From NCBI GenBank assembly GCA_015499985.1, contig JAAAUF010000048.1, forward strand, positions 1 through 64,000: 64,000 nucleotides of DNA, read 5' to 3'. This document shows, piece after piece, positions 20,989-32,379 of the stretch (positions are counted from its first letter, which is position 1; each line of letters opens with the position of its first letter). The DNA is from Haplosporangium gracile. Taxonomy: Eukaryota; Mortierellomycota; Mortierellomycetes; Mortierellales; Mortierellaceae. The notes below the pieces were generated by a model. That model had not been told where the DNA came from and made no database searches. It saw only the letters and a list, made by a program, of their open reading frames with translations. The position numbers were made by a program, and so were the translations under genes.

Positions 20989-23900
20989 AGGATGCTTGCC
21001 CGTACACGCCCACTTACACTTCGCCCATACCTTCTTCTCTTGCTATTCACATGTAGACATCCTCTCTCCTCAGATCCAAACATACAGTTGCGAATGACAG
21101 TGGTGATGGCGATGTGCGAAAGCAACAATTGTTTGAAAAAAAGAGTGTCGTCAGTGGTGTAAGAGGATGAATTGGGGATTGAAAGAAGAGCAGACCCCTT
21201 CAGAAAAAAGGGGGTCTACAGTGATGATACGCAAAGCATGAAAAAATAGCTTAATTATTTTTTTTTGCTTATTTTTTTGTTGCGTTCCTCGGTAAGAAAG
21301 TACAAAGGGGAACAGATGTGTATGATGTATGATATAGCAAGCCAGGGGGAGGAAGAACAAGGATAGTTTAGGGGGGAGTCAACCTGCAGAGCGACAGGCA
21401 GAAAAGAGAGAGCGTGCAAATAGGGCTTAATAACCATTGGTCATGGCATAAGAAATGGAAGGAAAGCGACATGGTATTGTACTGTGTCTAGACCACCCAT
21501 GGTGAGTAATAACTCGGGTAACAAGAAGAGAGGCCACCCAAGGAGATGGAAAGGAGAGAAGGAAAAGAAAGGGAAGAAGAGGATGGTGTGTGCGTGCATT
21601 GGCTAGGGGATCTTCATTTGGGGAGGATAGGCAGAAGAAGATGACGAATGGCTAACTTACATGATCCTAGTTACTGGTGGTGTAGAGCGAGAGGGAGAGG
21701 GAGTGGATGTAGGGATGTAAGGGTGTTGGGATAGAGCGACGTGTGGGTGGGAGAGGAAGGATGGATAGTTCAAGATGACAAAGAACAAAAGTAGGTGGCG
21801 ACAAAGAGGTTTATGTCGAATGGACGACTGAAGGGGTATGGATGTGTAAGAGACTAAAGAGTAGTCAAGGTTAAGAGAAGAGAGGAAATTCAAATCTTGC
21901 CCCATCCCTTTTTAAATGTTTTTTTTCTTCAAACAAAGGGCCGAGCGTATTCTGTCGTGAACCTCTATTTCTCCAGTCAAATCGAATATCGAGTAATTTA
22001 ACGCCATGTATTCTGTTTAGGGCCGGGTTACTAGAACGGATCGATTTTCCACCCTCATCCTTTTGATCTCATTCTTTCTGGAAAAAAAAGAGTAAGTCAC
22101 TCCGTCTACCGACCATTGAAGCATGAGTGAGTTGTAATCTCATTCCCTACCTCCAATAGTCCCCTTTGTGTACCTTCTCTCACAATGCAAAATCTGCTCC
22201 TTTCTCCTTCTCGAATAATCACCCTATTGTTCCTTCTTGGCGTCGCTCTTTTCCTTCCACCACCACAGCCCGAGGAGTGACTAAAATAGACAACAAGATG
22301 CCACTCATGGCATGCAACACCGCCCCCTTTTGTTTTCCCCTTTGATTCTTCCTTTGGCTTGTGTGCCCTTCCATGATTCCCGTTCCCCATATTGGCTCCA
22401 TTGGAATTACACACTGGCTGTTGTCCCATTTGTCCCCGCCGACTCGTCAAAATGGTATGCAAGTGCACAACGAAAAAATAAAAGTAACGTCCTTCCTTCA
22501 CTTTTTTGGTTTTCAAGACCCATCAAGTCAAATACAAATTTGGGCGAAGGGGAGGAGAATAGAGTACCTTACAAGGACAGCATGGGCGAAGGTTTCTCCC
22601 AATGGATCCGCTCTTTTCCCCCACCATATCGCTAGTCCTTTTCTCCGTTATGAAAAATAGAACCCTGGAGGAAGTATGGACCGAAAAAGAAAAATGGAGA
22701 GCGTTTTTCGGTGCTAAATTGCTTTTTTATTGGAACGTATCTGTGGAATATCGTCCCTATGGGTTTGCATGCATATATGCCACGCACCTCATGCTCGTTC
22801 AAAAATGCTATATTTTCATTTTGTCTCTCCTCCACCTATGCCATCAAAGTGAAAACTGCGTGCCTTCATGCCTCACTGTCTCAGACTCTCTTTCCTCTCT
22901 GCCTTACACTCACACACCTCACACTCTTGGCCTCATTTCAAAGCAGATATGGTCTGGATGGGATGATTGTTGTTGTTACCAAGCAACAATTTCGATCGGT
23001 GCCTGCAGAAGTTTTCTCTTGGAAAAACATGAGTAAAAGGAATGAGTAAATAACAAACAAGGCGACCTCCCTAGCTTTCCAAACTGATGAACAAAGTAAG
23101 TCGAACATCAACATATTTGGGTCACATCTCACAAGTGTCGTACAGACTCCCATCTCTTTTTTTCTATGTCCATGTACACTTTTTTCTCGTCGTAGAATTT
23201 CATTTTCCCTCCTCTTTCTTGTTCTTCCCTCTCTCTCAACTTTCATCGGTCGACTTGCTTGATAACACAGAGACGAGAAAATGAGAGAGCGAAAAAGCCA
23301 AGGTGAGAAAAACGAACTAAAAAAATGAATATGCGATTGCGGCCAAATGGAGTACAGGATTATTGGAGGACAAGGCATTCATGGAACATGAAGAAGGCTT
23401 CTATTTTTCCTTCTCCCTTTGCCCTCGTTTACTCAGCGGAGCGCTTTATTTGTCAGAAGAGGGGCGGTGGTTTTTAGTTGAATGTGGAGGAGGGATGTAA
23501 GAGAGAGGGACGTGAACCTTCGCGGTAATCAAACCCGCAGAAATGTCAGAATCTTCCTTTTCGCTCAAGCAAACCCTTAGGGCAGCCCCTTCCTTCTCTC
23601 TTACCTGCACACACATACCTTCTTGTCCGCGCTACTCTGTCTTATTGTGATTTGTCTTTGCTATTCCGGTTGCGCTCACGCACGAGGAAATAGTTCATGA
23701 ACAAGAAAGCCAACACGAGCATGTACGACTCTACCGAAAATGGTAAAAGTAACAAATGAAAAAATGTGGCGTAAAAACTACGGCAGCCCTCCTCCTAAAC
23801 ATGCTGTGGTCTGTAAGATAAGAAAAATACTATGGCTGTGGCGCCCGTAGTACTCTTGCTCTTTGTCGCATCACATTTATGTTTTCTTTGCCCGCTTGAT

Positions 23901-25530
23901 AATGCTCTATTGTTTCCGTCACCCGAATCTTCAACTCACAAAAGGAAATAATAACCCACACCCTCCACTTTTTTCCTTTCTCCATTCTGCCTAGCCATTT
24001 GCGTCCGGAGAAAGCGCCTGAGTACCACAGTAACGCCTCCATCCCAACAGCCCAGCCCGAGAGTCAAGACTTTGATTGAACTAAAATGACAACAAAACCG
24101 CACAAAGGGGGGCAGAAAGAACAAAAGAACGTCTTGTATAGGGGGTCGGCTTGCAGTTGGCTGGACATTGACAATAATCCCTTTTCTACAAACAACAACG
24201 ACGTCAACAATTGTATCAAGAAAAACTCTCCGAGGAGGTTTTTTTTTGAGTCGTAATGCAAGAAAGGCGAAGAGAGGGTGGGTGCATACTAAGCTCTTTC
24301 ATTTTCTTATCTTTTTTTCTTTGTCGGTGTTATCCATGTGTGATTGTTAGTTCAAGAGTTGGTGGAGTGATAGATCATTGTTATATGCCCTTGGCGTTGA
24401 TATCCTTTTTTTCTTTTCTTTCTTTTGTTTCCACATCCCCCATCAAGATAACCCAGCTTGAGCATACTTATTAATGTCTTATTTTACTTCCGCCAGGTCG
24501 ATTGCCTATCGTCAAGCTACTTGCTTGAACATTTTCACCAAACACCTTCATGAACATCCCACACACTCGCCCAGAAGGCACCCGCAAGTACCACGCAACA
24601 GTCACATCCCCCAAATTTGTGGTTCGCAGGGACAAAAAATGTTCCGCTCAACGCCCAGATCAAAAAAACAGTGAACGCCCATAACACAAGAGAGCCAACA
24701 AAAAGAAAGAAAGCAAGTTCACTCACCGGGTTAAAGACCCGCTTGCAACGGACCCGTTCTTTCCCTGGTAAAACAATTACGACATGAGAAAGAAAGAAAA
24801 AAAGAGGGTTTGTAGAACCTTTGGAGCTTTGGTCCTTCCCATCCCTTTTTCCGATGCATATCTGCCTGTCACTGGAACTAAAAACCCGTTGAATGCAGCA
24901 AACGGTACCAGGAGACGAGGGTGGGTACCTTATCAGGCAATTGAGGGAATTTATTTTTATGCTTTTTTCGCATGGAACATAGGGGTAGAGGGAGCGATGA
25001 TTGTTCCTGGACGTACTGAATTGATCGTCTGTGTTTATTTTGGTTTCTAAATGGCCCACCAGGGAAGAAGTAGAGAAAGCTCCACCTTTCTTCCCCCCCA
25101 TACATGCGTGTCAAGGAAGAAGGAACAAAGTTTTCTACAGTGAGCCTTTTTTTCTTCTTTTCGCTCTGCAAAACCCAGGCGCTCCTGTATTGATCCAACA
25201 AAAAAAGGTGATTGAGGTGGTTTTACAAAACTCAATTGGACGCATAGAGTATCTCGCATGGCACCACATTGTTTTTGTCGCAATTCTTTTTTTCTACTTG
25301 ATCAACTTTCTCGACATCAAGTTCGTAATACCCGTGGTGGATCATTAGCGGAAGGAGTAACCGACTGTTTGATGAAAAAAATCGAAATAAACTAGAATGT
25401 TTAGATTTATTGTGTTTCGTTGCTTGACCTTCCTCACGCCATAGTCCATCTGCTCTCAGAAATGCGACCCATTGACGTATATGGCGTAAATGAGACGCAT
25501 CGTTATCTTCCACGCCAAGATACTTTTTAG

Positions 25531-25785
25531 GGCCTTGGGTTTTCGTCCTGCGGTCAGTGGATCGTGATACGCAGCGAGCGGTCGATCCGACTGTGGAACT
25601 CTGTTGCACGATACGGAGCGCAGACTTGGAGGTGTATGGCCGTAATTGAGGATTTCTTTGGACAAGTCAACAGTGTCACTTGGAGACCTGGGTTGTTGGA
25701 GTTTGCTACTGGCTGCGATGATGGATCCGTTCGAATTTGGAAGGTATTAGAAAAGTTGGACCGAGTATCCGTTCAAATGATTTGA
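25531..25785 (+). pseudogene. WD40-repeat gene fragment
   Basis: About 84 codons encode one and a half WD40 blades: GLGFSSCGQWIVIRSERSI, then RLWNSVARYG, VNSVTWRPGLLEFATGCDDG and SVRIWKVLEK. A TAG sits immediately before the first codon, and no other blades or domains are found nearby. The wording resembles the WD40 arrays of fungal NACHT/NLR-like proteins, but that link is from memory of the family style. I read it as a broken remnant. It could also be a terminal exon whose upstream exons lie in unreadable sequence, because TTTTTAG before GGC would do as an acceptor. Confidence 0.65.
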
Positions 25786-26247
25786 AGCTCCACACCTGCT
25801 GTTCTTGCCTCCACAGGCGTTACCATAGCCAACGCGGCCGGCCTCAGTACAACCAATCGCGCGTTGCTTAAGCAGCGCGGTGCCATCCCTAGAAATAATT
25901 TATAGAGCAAAATTATGTATACGATAGAGCACAACTGATGATCTGATCAATTGATCATTCAATTGCACTTTATCTTAATTGGTTAAGACACGCATTTTAC
26001 TAGTTCGCGCACCTCGCCTCCAGGCAGGATGCTTCGATGGTCTGTCTATATGTTCACTCCTCCGACCCTCGTCGTGTACGTACCCATCGGAGACAAGCAC
26101 ACATACTTCTGTTTTTATTTGCGCCCAATGCTCAAAATTACCTCCTTTTATCGCGAAAAGAAAAATTGGATAAAAAAAATAGAAAAGTAGTGTTTAATAG
26201 GTGACAGTAGCAAAACTTTTTAGCTGAACATTAAATAGTTCCTGCCC
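25786..26247. other. Intergenic between two gene relics
   Basis: AT-rich spacer with a perfect 14-bp palindrome, TGATCAATTGATCA, at 25944-25957. No gene is seen. Confidence 0.5.
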
Positions 26248-28240
26248 TTACTGCTCTCCCTCCGTCGTCATTGTCTTCTTTTCAGCACCTATGTCACTGC
26301 CACCCTGCATAGTAACAGGCATCTCAATCGTCTCCACAATCTTCGCAACGTCATCAACAGCATGGTCGCCGGCCTTTATTTGCTGTTGCTGTCGAAGGCC
26401 CTCAAGCTCATGCTCCAACTCGACAACCCTTAGACTCAGAGCCTCATACTCCTGCTCAATCTCGGACTTTTTGGTATCCCACGGCTCAATCAAGATTTCC
26501 AACTCTGCATCAACGCCTGCTTAGCGGTCTCCAACTCTTCGAACGCGATCTTCTCCTGGAATAAATCGGTGACAAGTGTTTCTTCCTGACAGAGCTAGTC
26601 AAGCTCTAATGTCTTCGTTGACACGGTCTGGTGAAGGTCTTGCTTTTCCTTAGTCAGGACACCATGCTGGGCGTGGCAGGATCCATGAGCGGCCTCGAGT
26701 ACCGACAACTTAGCGGGCAAACACTCCTTCTCGGTCAATACAACACAGTGACTAGACTCCTTGGTGACCATCTCCTGCTCGAATTTCCTGGATCCACTTG
26801 TTCAACATTGCAGGCTGCTCCAGTGACTTGCCGTTGCTCTCGCTAAATCGCTCGCTGAGTTCTGCCATCTCGGCGGTCCTTGACTGCTGCGACCCGGTTA
26901 AGGTCGCGATCTGAGTGTGAGACTATTCGAGCTCGTGGCCCAATTTCTCGAGCTCAGCCTGATGACTCTCGAGGGCCTCCTTCAACTTCAGACGGATCAG
27001 ACTCTGAGAGAGTTGCGAGATCTTGAACTCGAACTGGGTGCGGTATTGCTAGAGCTCACGGTTCAGCTCCTGAAGGTGCTCAATCTGAACACCACACTGA
27101 ATGCGCTCCTGCTCCAACGCCTCTCATTCTGCATCGAAACTCTTGTTGACAACACTCTCGGCAGCAGCAACAGTAGCGGCAAACTCGATCTCCTTCCTGA
27201 TAGCCTGCAGTTGGGCAGTCTTGAGGTTCTCCTTCTCGACTGAGAGGCGGCGAACCAATATCGAGTTGGTGTACTGAAGCGACTCGACCTTCCCATTCAG
27301 TCTCTGAGCCTTGCCCTCGGTCTTTTGTGCAGACTTGACCAGGACCGCCTTGGGCTCGATCTGTTTCTGAAGTTTTTGGATCTTGCGCATGGACCTCTCG
27401 GCACGGCTCTCGGCAGCTGCAAGGGCCAAGTCGCGGGCTTGCACAAGTGCCTGAAGGGCTTTGAGTTCTTAGAGGGCAAAGATACGTTCTTCTTCGGTGA
27501 CCGCAGAGACTGCATGCTTAGGAGATTCTTGCGCGACTTTCTCGACAGCGGCGGACTTTTGTTGAGGTGACTCCTGTTACTGCTTGCGGGCTTGTGAGGA
27601 TTTGAGAGAATTTGACGGTCTGGAATGCTCCAGAGGCCTTAGATACTGACGGTGCTGGTGTGGCAAATGTGTTTCTATGACCGCGGACGGGCTTGAGAAG
27701 CTCGGGGGCGTGAAGGTGCTCTGGCTCCTTATAAGAACCTGTTTTCGACCATTGGGCAGCACCTGCCTTTGTGGATTCGGCTGTTGTTGCTGCAGAGGAC
27801 TGCAACTTTCAACTGAACAGCTGCAGGGGCAGGAGTAGATGCCACTTCCTTCTTGCTAGCAGTCTTCTGCTCCTTCTTGGACACGACGATATTGGGAAAC
27901 TTCTTGATCTCTGGCATGGGGTCGGACGGCCCTGCTGTGGGCAACTGCTGCTGCTCCTTGGGAACGGCGGCAGCAGTAACAACGACATCGGCCTTCTTCT
28001 TGCAGGCTGCACCTTTCTTAGTCTTTGTCGCCGCTGTTCCATTGGCATTGGTGGTGGCGTGAGAGCGTTGGAAGAGGTCGAAGTCGAAATTTTGTCGTTG
28101 AGGTCTTCGGGAGTCACATCCAAGTTGTTGCCGTGTTCAATATTCTTTGGACGAGCAACAGCAATGCACTTATGCGACAAACCAGAAGACGTGGGGTCAG
28201 TCAAGGAAATGGAAAGATATGTAATGTGATGTGGGCTCAT
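26248..28240 (-). pseudogene. Decayed coiled-coil protein gene
   Basis: The minus strand keeps long stretches of coiled-coil sequence that jump between frames. Examples are SMRKIQKLQKQIEPKAVLVK, EKENLKTAQLQAIRKEIEF and YEALSLRVVELEHELEGLRQ. The upstream (5') part is Lys/Ala/Pro-rich (PMPEIKKFPNIVVSKKEQK). In-frame stops interrupt it at 27469-27471, 27124-27126, 27049-27051 and 26923-26925, and after a frame change at 26595-26597. Frameshifts are needed near 28050, 27790, 27590-27500, 26784 and 26510. The one near 26784 looks like a single inserted A. The gene cannot make a full-length protein. I do not recognise the parent family; a kinesin-, Golgi- or centrosome-type coiled coil would look alike. 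Confidence 0.8.
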
Positions 28241-28250
28241 AGTTCGTAGC

Positions 28251-28279
<29 letters not shown>
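28251..28279. repeat. (TG)n microsatellite
   Basis: About 14 TG dinucleotides just upstream of the decayed coiled-coil gene. Confidence 0.95.
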
Positions 28280-28281
<2 letters not shown>

Positions 28282-28651
28282 CGCTCTTCTCGGTTGCGTC
28301 TGTCGCACAAGATCATGAATGACCTCCTTGGCTCTTTTTTATATCTGCACACCCACTTTGCCTATCATTCTCTCTCTTTTCTTTCTTTTCATCGGCCCAC
28401 TTTTGCAGCCAACCCTACCCTGTATGACAATAACTCCACATCTTTGCTCTTCCTCACTTGACAATCTTGGCGGACCCTATTTTTTTTCTTCTGTACTTTT
28501 TCTTGCAATTTCTATTTTTTGCTCACATTCCTGTTATTTGTGCGCGCCGCATGGGCCTTCTCATTCCTCCACTCAAACCCCACACCGCCCCTCCGTTTCT
28601 CCGCAATCAAAGCACACAGCATACACACAAAGACAACAAGGAGACAGAGAC
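28280..28651. other. Intergenic, pyrimidine-rich
   Basis: The plus strand is CT-rich from about 28365 to 28600, resembling a plus-strand leader, yet no plus-strand gene follows. The 3' end of the minus-strand small gene lies at its right edge. Confidence 0.4.
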
Positions 28652-28861
28652 TCAGTTCTTTTTGGCAATCTGTTTATTAGTCCCACGTCGCAGAGCATCT
28701 TCTTCATCAAGCTTCAAAAGGAGTCCTTTTTGGGCCTGTTCAGCTTGGAGGACGCGCTGGGCCTGGTCCTGGGGCTCGATCCCATTGGCGTAGACGTAGT
28801 AAGCTCCTGCGCCTGCTCCTGCGGCGACGAACGAGATTGTTACAGAGCTTACGTATTTCAT
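28652..28861 (-). CDS. Small protein with an N-terminal hydrophobic segment
   Basis: 69 aa from an ATG at 28861, not recognised. Residues 4-25 (VSSVTISFVAAGAGAGAYYV onward) form a single hydrophobic, Ala/Gly-rich segment. A polar, Gln/Glu/Lys-rich helical tail ending in KKN follows. This layout suits a small single-pass protein of the mitochondrial inner membrane or ER, but no motif proves it. Amino-acid composition is less biased than in the junk ORFs around it, and the 5' flank carries CAA and CGA repeats that could lie in its leader. It could also be a chance ORF. Confidence 0.5.
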   Translation of the reverse strand: MKYVSSVTISFVAAGAGAGAYYVYANGIEPQDQAQRVLQAEQAQKGLLLKLDEEDALRRGTNKQIAKKN

Positions 28862-28888
28862 TTGCTTAATGGTTGTTGAGCTCGAGTT

Positions 28889-28889
28889 T

Positions 28890-28921
<32 letters not shown>

Positions 28922-28946
28922 ATCGTCGTCGTCGTCGTCGTCGTCG
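28889..28946. repeat. Adjacent (TTG)n and (TCG)n repeats
   Basis: About ten TTG units to 28920 and then about eight TCG units at 28923-28946, just upstream of the small minus-strand gene. On its strand they read CGA then CAA. Confidence 0.92.
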
Positions 28947-30134
28947 TTGAAAAGAAAATGTGCAGAGGGGGTTTGTCTATTACGTCCAAGAAAAAACGTT
29001 CCTTTTACAAAACGAATGAATGAATGAAGGTTGAGTCAGTCTCTGGTTCATCTCCATTCTCTTTTCTGCTCATTCCTCTCTGTCATCCATGCACAACACG
29101 TCAGCATCCCATGCCTGCAAACGATAGGGTGTCACTCTGTCGTTCCCATAGAAAAGTGGTCCATCCTAGCAGCAAAGGCGTGTATCTCTTACCAATGAAA
29201 ATTAACGCTATCCAATACGACTGGAATGTTTGCTGCGTGCTTGGCTTTGTGATGTCGCGTCAAGTCGAGATTGTCAACTAGATGATGAAGAAGAAAGAGC
29301 GGGTGGGAAAAAAGAACAAAGGAAAATGAAAGGATGAGAAAATGAGCAAAAAGCATTGTTCGTCTGCTGTTGTGTTGTTGTTGCTTTCAAGAAAATGACT
29401 CCGAGCACAATTGCTAATGAGCGTTCGATGGTTGCAGACAAAGGCTCCTTTTTCTTCCCCCTATTCCCGCTTCTCTCTTTCTTCCTCTCCTTCCTCCTCT
29501 TCTATGAACCCGTCTCCTCTCCTTCTCTCTACCGCATTCCTTCTTCGTCCACTTTTCAACTATCAATTGGTCGTCTGTCTCTCTTCGTAAAGAGGAATGA
29601 GAATATTTCACTCTTTCGTTCCCCCTTTCCTCCTCTTTCCTATCCTTCCTTCGTCTACAACGAAAGGACCCCCCTTCTCTTCTTCCTTGTCCCTCTACAA
29701 AAGCATCCGGCCTTCCCCTTTTGTACGACTGTTACCTTTTTTTTCTCCGCCATTATCTCACTTCTTATTTCCCCTTTCAAGCCAGTGAGTATTTTCAACT
29801 TGACCACACACACACACACACACTCCGAGTATTGATGGAAATCTATGGAGAAACGGAGAATAACCGAGGACCACATGCAGATATAAGATCTTCAGGATCG
29901 TAGGTTGCTATAATGGCGATGGTGGTATGAGCACTGGCACGTTTTCGCCTGACAACTACTACTGTAGTAATCCACTTGGGATAAAACGACTTGGACATCC
30001 AATGGAACAAGTAATGGGCAAGGGAAGTAAGTTGAACAACGAATGTATTATCACAAAAAAGCTAATCTACAAAGACATAAAGTACAAACGCAAAAACGTA
30101 CACGCATCAGAAACTACTCCTACAAAAACTCTCC
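28947..30134. other. Intergenic with a pyrimidine-rich block
   Basis: The plus strand is strongly pyrimidine-rich at 29445-29770, then has a (CA)n run at 29804-29822. This pattern marks plus-strand leaders elsewhere, but no plus gene follows before the convergent minus gene at 30135. A lost gene or an unrecognised non-coding transcript are possible explanations. Confidence 0.4.
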
Positions 30135-32379
30135 TCAGTTTTCCTCCGAGTCAGAGTCCTCAGAGCCCATAGAGGGTGGCAACTTCTCACGCTCAGCAAG
30201 TCTGGGCTCCACCTTGATCGACTGCTGCTCCACCTTGACCCGTGCATCGGGTTCAGGCGTCGAAGAAGAGGGAGTTGACGACGAAGACGAAGACGATTCC
30301 TCCTCCTCCCCCTCTGAATCATCATCCTCATCATCATTCCTTTTCTTCTCGCTCTTCTCCTGAATATACTTTTCGAACTTCTTCCGGGGACTCTCAGAAG
30401 CGGCTGAGGGGCGACCACGGACAGTGGGCCTGTTCAAAAACAACACAGCTGCAGCTTTAACCTCAGGATCCTCAGAAGTTAAATCCAACCTTGCTTTGGC
30501 AATTGCGCTGGCGAGATTGCGGTTGTACTTGCGCTTGTTCCAGAGTTTGAGCTCCTTGCGCTGTTCATCCGTCAGAGTGGCGGGATCCTGTGCCTCCCAC
30601 CTTTCCAATTCCTCCACATCTTCATCTTTGCGACGGGCACCGCCTTTGGCGTGACCCTTAGTAACTAAAACAGGTAATTAATTACAGGCAGCACGTTAAC
30701 CATTTTGTTTCCTTCATACTATACACTGAGAGAGTGAATATCAAAAATAGCTAATGATGGATTACCCGGTGGGGAGTCGGAAGAGTCATCAGACTGGTAG
30801 CCCTTGTTCACGACCTTCTTGCCCTTGGCAGCAGCAGAAGGACCAGCTGGCTTGGAGGACTCTTCGTCAATAAAAGCAACAGCCTTCTTGGCTTTGGGCT
30901 TGGTCTCTTTGCCATTGCCTTCGGCCTCCTTGGCAGCCTTGGTAACCTTGGCTTGTTCTTTCTTGGCCTTAGCCTGCTCCTTGTTGGTCTCAGTCTGCTC
31001 CTTCTCGACCTCGACGGTGACAGAGACGTGGTTCTCAGAGACCTCCATCAGCTTCTGGGCCTTGTGGTAGGCGCTGATCTCCCTCATGATATCGTCCTCA
31101 GACTTGTCCTTGCTATCCTTGGGGAAAGAGATAATAGCAGCAGTCTTCTTGACCTCGTCCTCGGCCGCCTTAGCAGGAGCGGGAGCAGGAGTCAAGACGG
31201 TATCGACCTTCTTGGCGTTCTTCTGCTTCTTGGGGGTAGCAGGAGCAGGAGTAGGTACCGGGCTGGTAGAAGATTCAGACGCCTCAGGGGTGGCGATGCC
31301 GGACGCCGTCTTCTCCTTCTTCTCCAGCGCATGCGCATTAGAGATGTTCAACATGATCTGCTCCTCAGTCAGATCGGCATAGGCAGCCTGGAGAGTCTTA
31401 TCCTCAGCAGTCTCCTTGAAGGCATTGATGGCAGGAGCGGCAACGACCTCCTTCTTGATGACGGCCTTGGGCCTGGTCTCAGTAGAGGGAGCAGTGGCTT
31501 CTTTCTTGGACTTCTTGGCCTTGGGGACAGGGGTAGAAGAGCCAGTGGCGTCGGACGCGACAGTGGTTCCTGAAGATGAGGACGATGCCGACGAAGAAGA
31601 GGAAGAAGAGGGAGAAGAAGATGCCACTCCTTCGACCTTTCGCTTGGTCGACTTGCCTAACTTTTTGGCCGAGAGCAGTTCTCTGGTGGCATAGACATCG
31701 CACTGCTTGCCGAGGACATCGCGAATGAGGTACCTCTCGGGGATCTTGCAGTACTGCCAGTTTTTGAATCCGCAGAGACCATAGGGACTAATTTGTATAT
31801 AAGATCGGAGAGAGAGAGGGAGATTGTTTTGATAGGTTAGCGGAGCGAGTAAGAAGAGAGAGAAGATATTTAGTGGCGGAATAGATGTTGAAGACGCGTT
31901 CTCTTGATCATAACGATATGATAGAGACGCGTCTGTGCTCTTAGTAAACGATCCAACATTGTAGACCATCAACATCAGTAACAATCAAGACATAGGAAAG
32001 CGGGCATGCGGATAAAATATGCATTCCACATGCGTGTGCTGTGCAAGGCAAAGATCAACAAACAGGAACGCACGAGGGAAGGGAAGAAGGACGCAAATAC
32101 AGAAAAGATGTAGTTAATAACTTACGCTTCTTCGGCATAGAGACGATGCAACTCGTCGTTGATAGCGTCTTTCAACTCGTAAAAGGACTTGTCGCCATCA
32201 GCAACAGCGACAAACTTCCTTCGGGGGCCAGGGATGGCAATCGGGTCGATGGGCTTGATCGTGACAGCGGGGTCGGGAAAGTCGACAAGGACCTGAACCC
32301 TGTGCGGGTTGTTGATGACCTTCTTCTTATTAGTCGTGGTGGTGGTATTGGTGGCCTTGGAAGGAGCGGTGGTTGCCAT
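30135..32379 (-). CDS. Lys/Ala-rich nuclear protein with a possible coilin-like N-terminus
   Basis: Three exons, 32126-32379, 30766-31787 and 30135-30664, give 601 aa. The junctions are AEE-A-PYGLCGF and SPPG-VTKGHAKGG, all with good splice sites. Residues 25-125 look folded: HRVQVLVDFPDPAVTIKPID, SFYELKDAINDELHRLY and CKIPERYLIRDVLGKQCDVY. The order (beta strand, helix, then IPER-LIRD-DV) resembles the coilin N-terminal ubiquitin-like domain, but identity by eye is low. The middle is a disordered Lys/Ala/Glu/Pro region with KKSKKE-type basic clusters, which suggests the nucleus. The C-terminal part has a conserved-looking helical stretch (LTDEQRKELKLWNKRKYNRN) and an acidic tail. No Tudor-like coilin C-terminus is seen. 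The exon model is solid and the function is open. Confidence 0.8.

Larger units (their letters stand above)
16837..25530. other. 8.7-kb gene-poor region
   Basis: I found no convincing coding sequence. The ORFs here are built from homopurine or homopyrimidine runs and translate into Lys/Arg/Glu- or Phe/Ser/Leu-rich strings. A plus-strand purine-rich block at about 17640-17770 would be the pyrimidine-rich leader expected for the minus-strand LRR gene. A similar block at 21540-21600 points the same way. The region contains poly(A) and GA microsatellites and an N gap. It could hide non-coding RNAs or long UTRs, but nothing in the sequence shows this. Confidence 0.5.

Noticed and set aside
20556..21056. 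ORFs crossing the N gap on both strands
   Set aside because: They include unknown bases and low-complexity Lys/Arg- or Phe/Leu-rich sequence. They are artefacts of the gap and the A-run.
28818..28852. 34-base intron after the third codon of the small protein
   Set aside because: GTAAGC and GCCGCAG are present, but 34 bases is shorter than any other intron here and removal shifts the frame.
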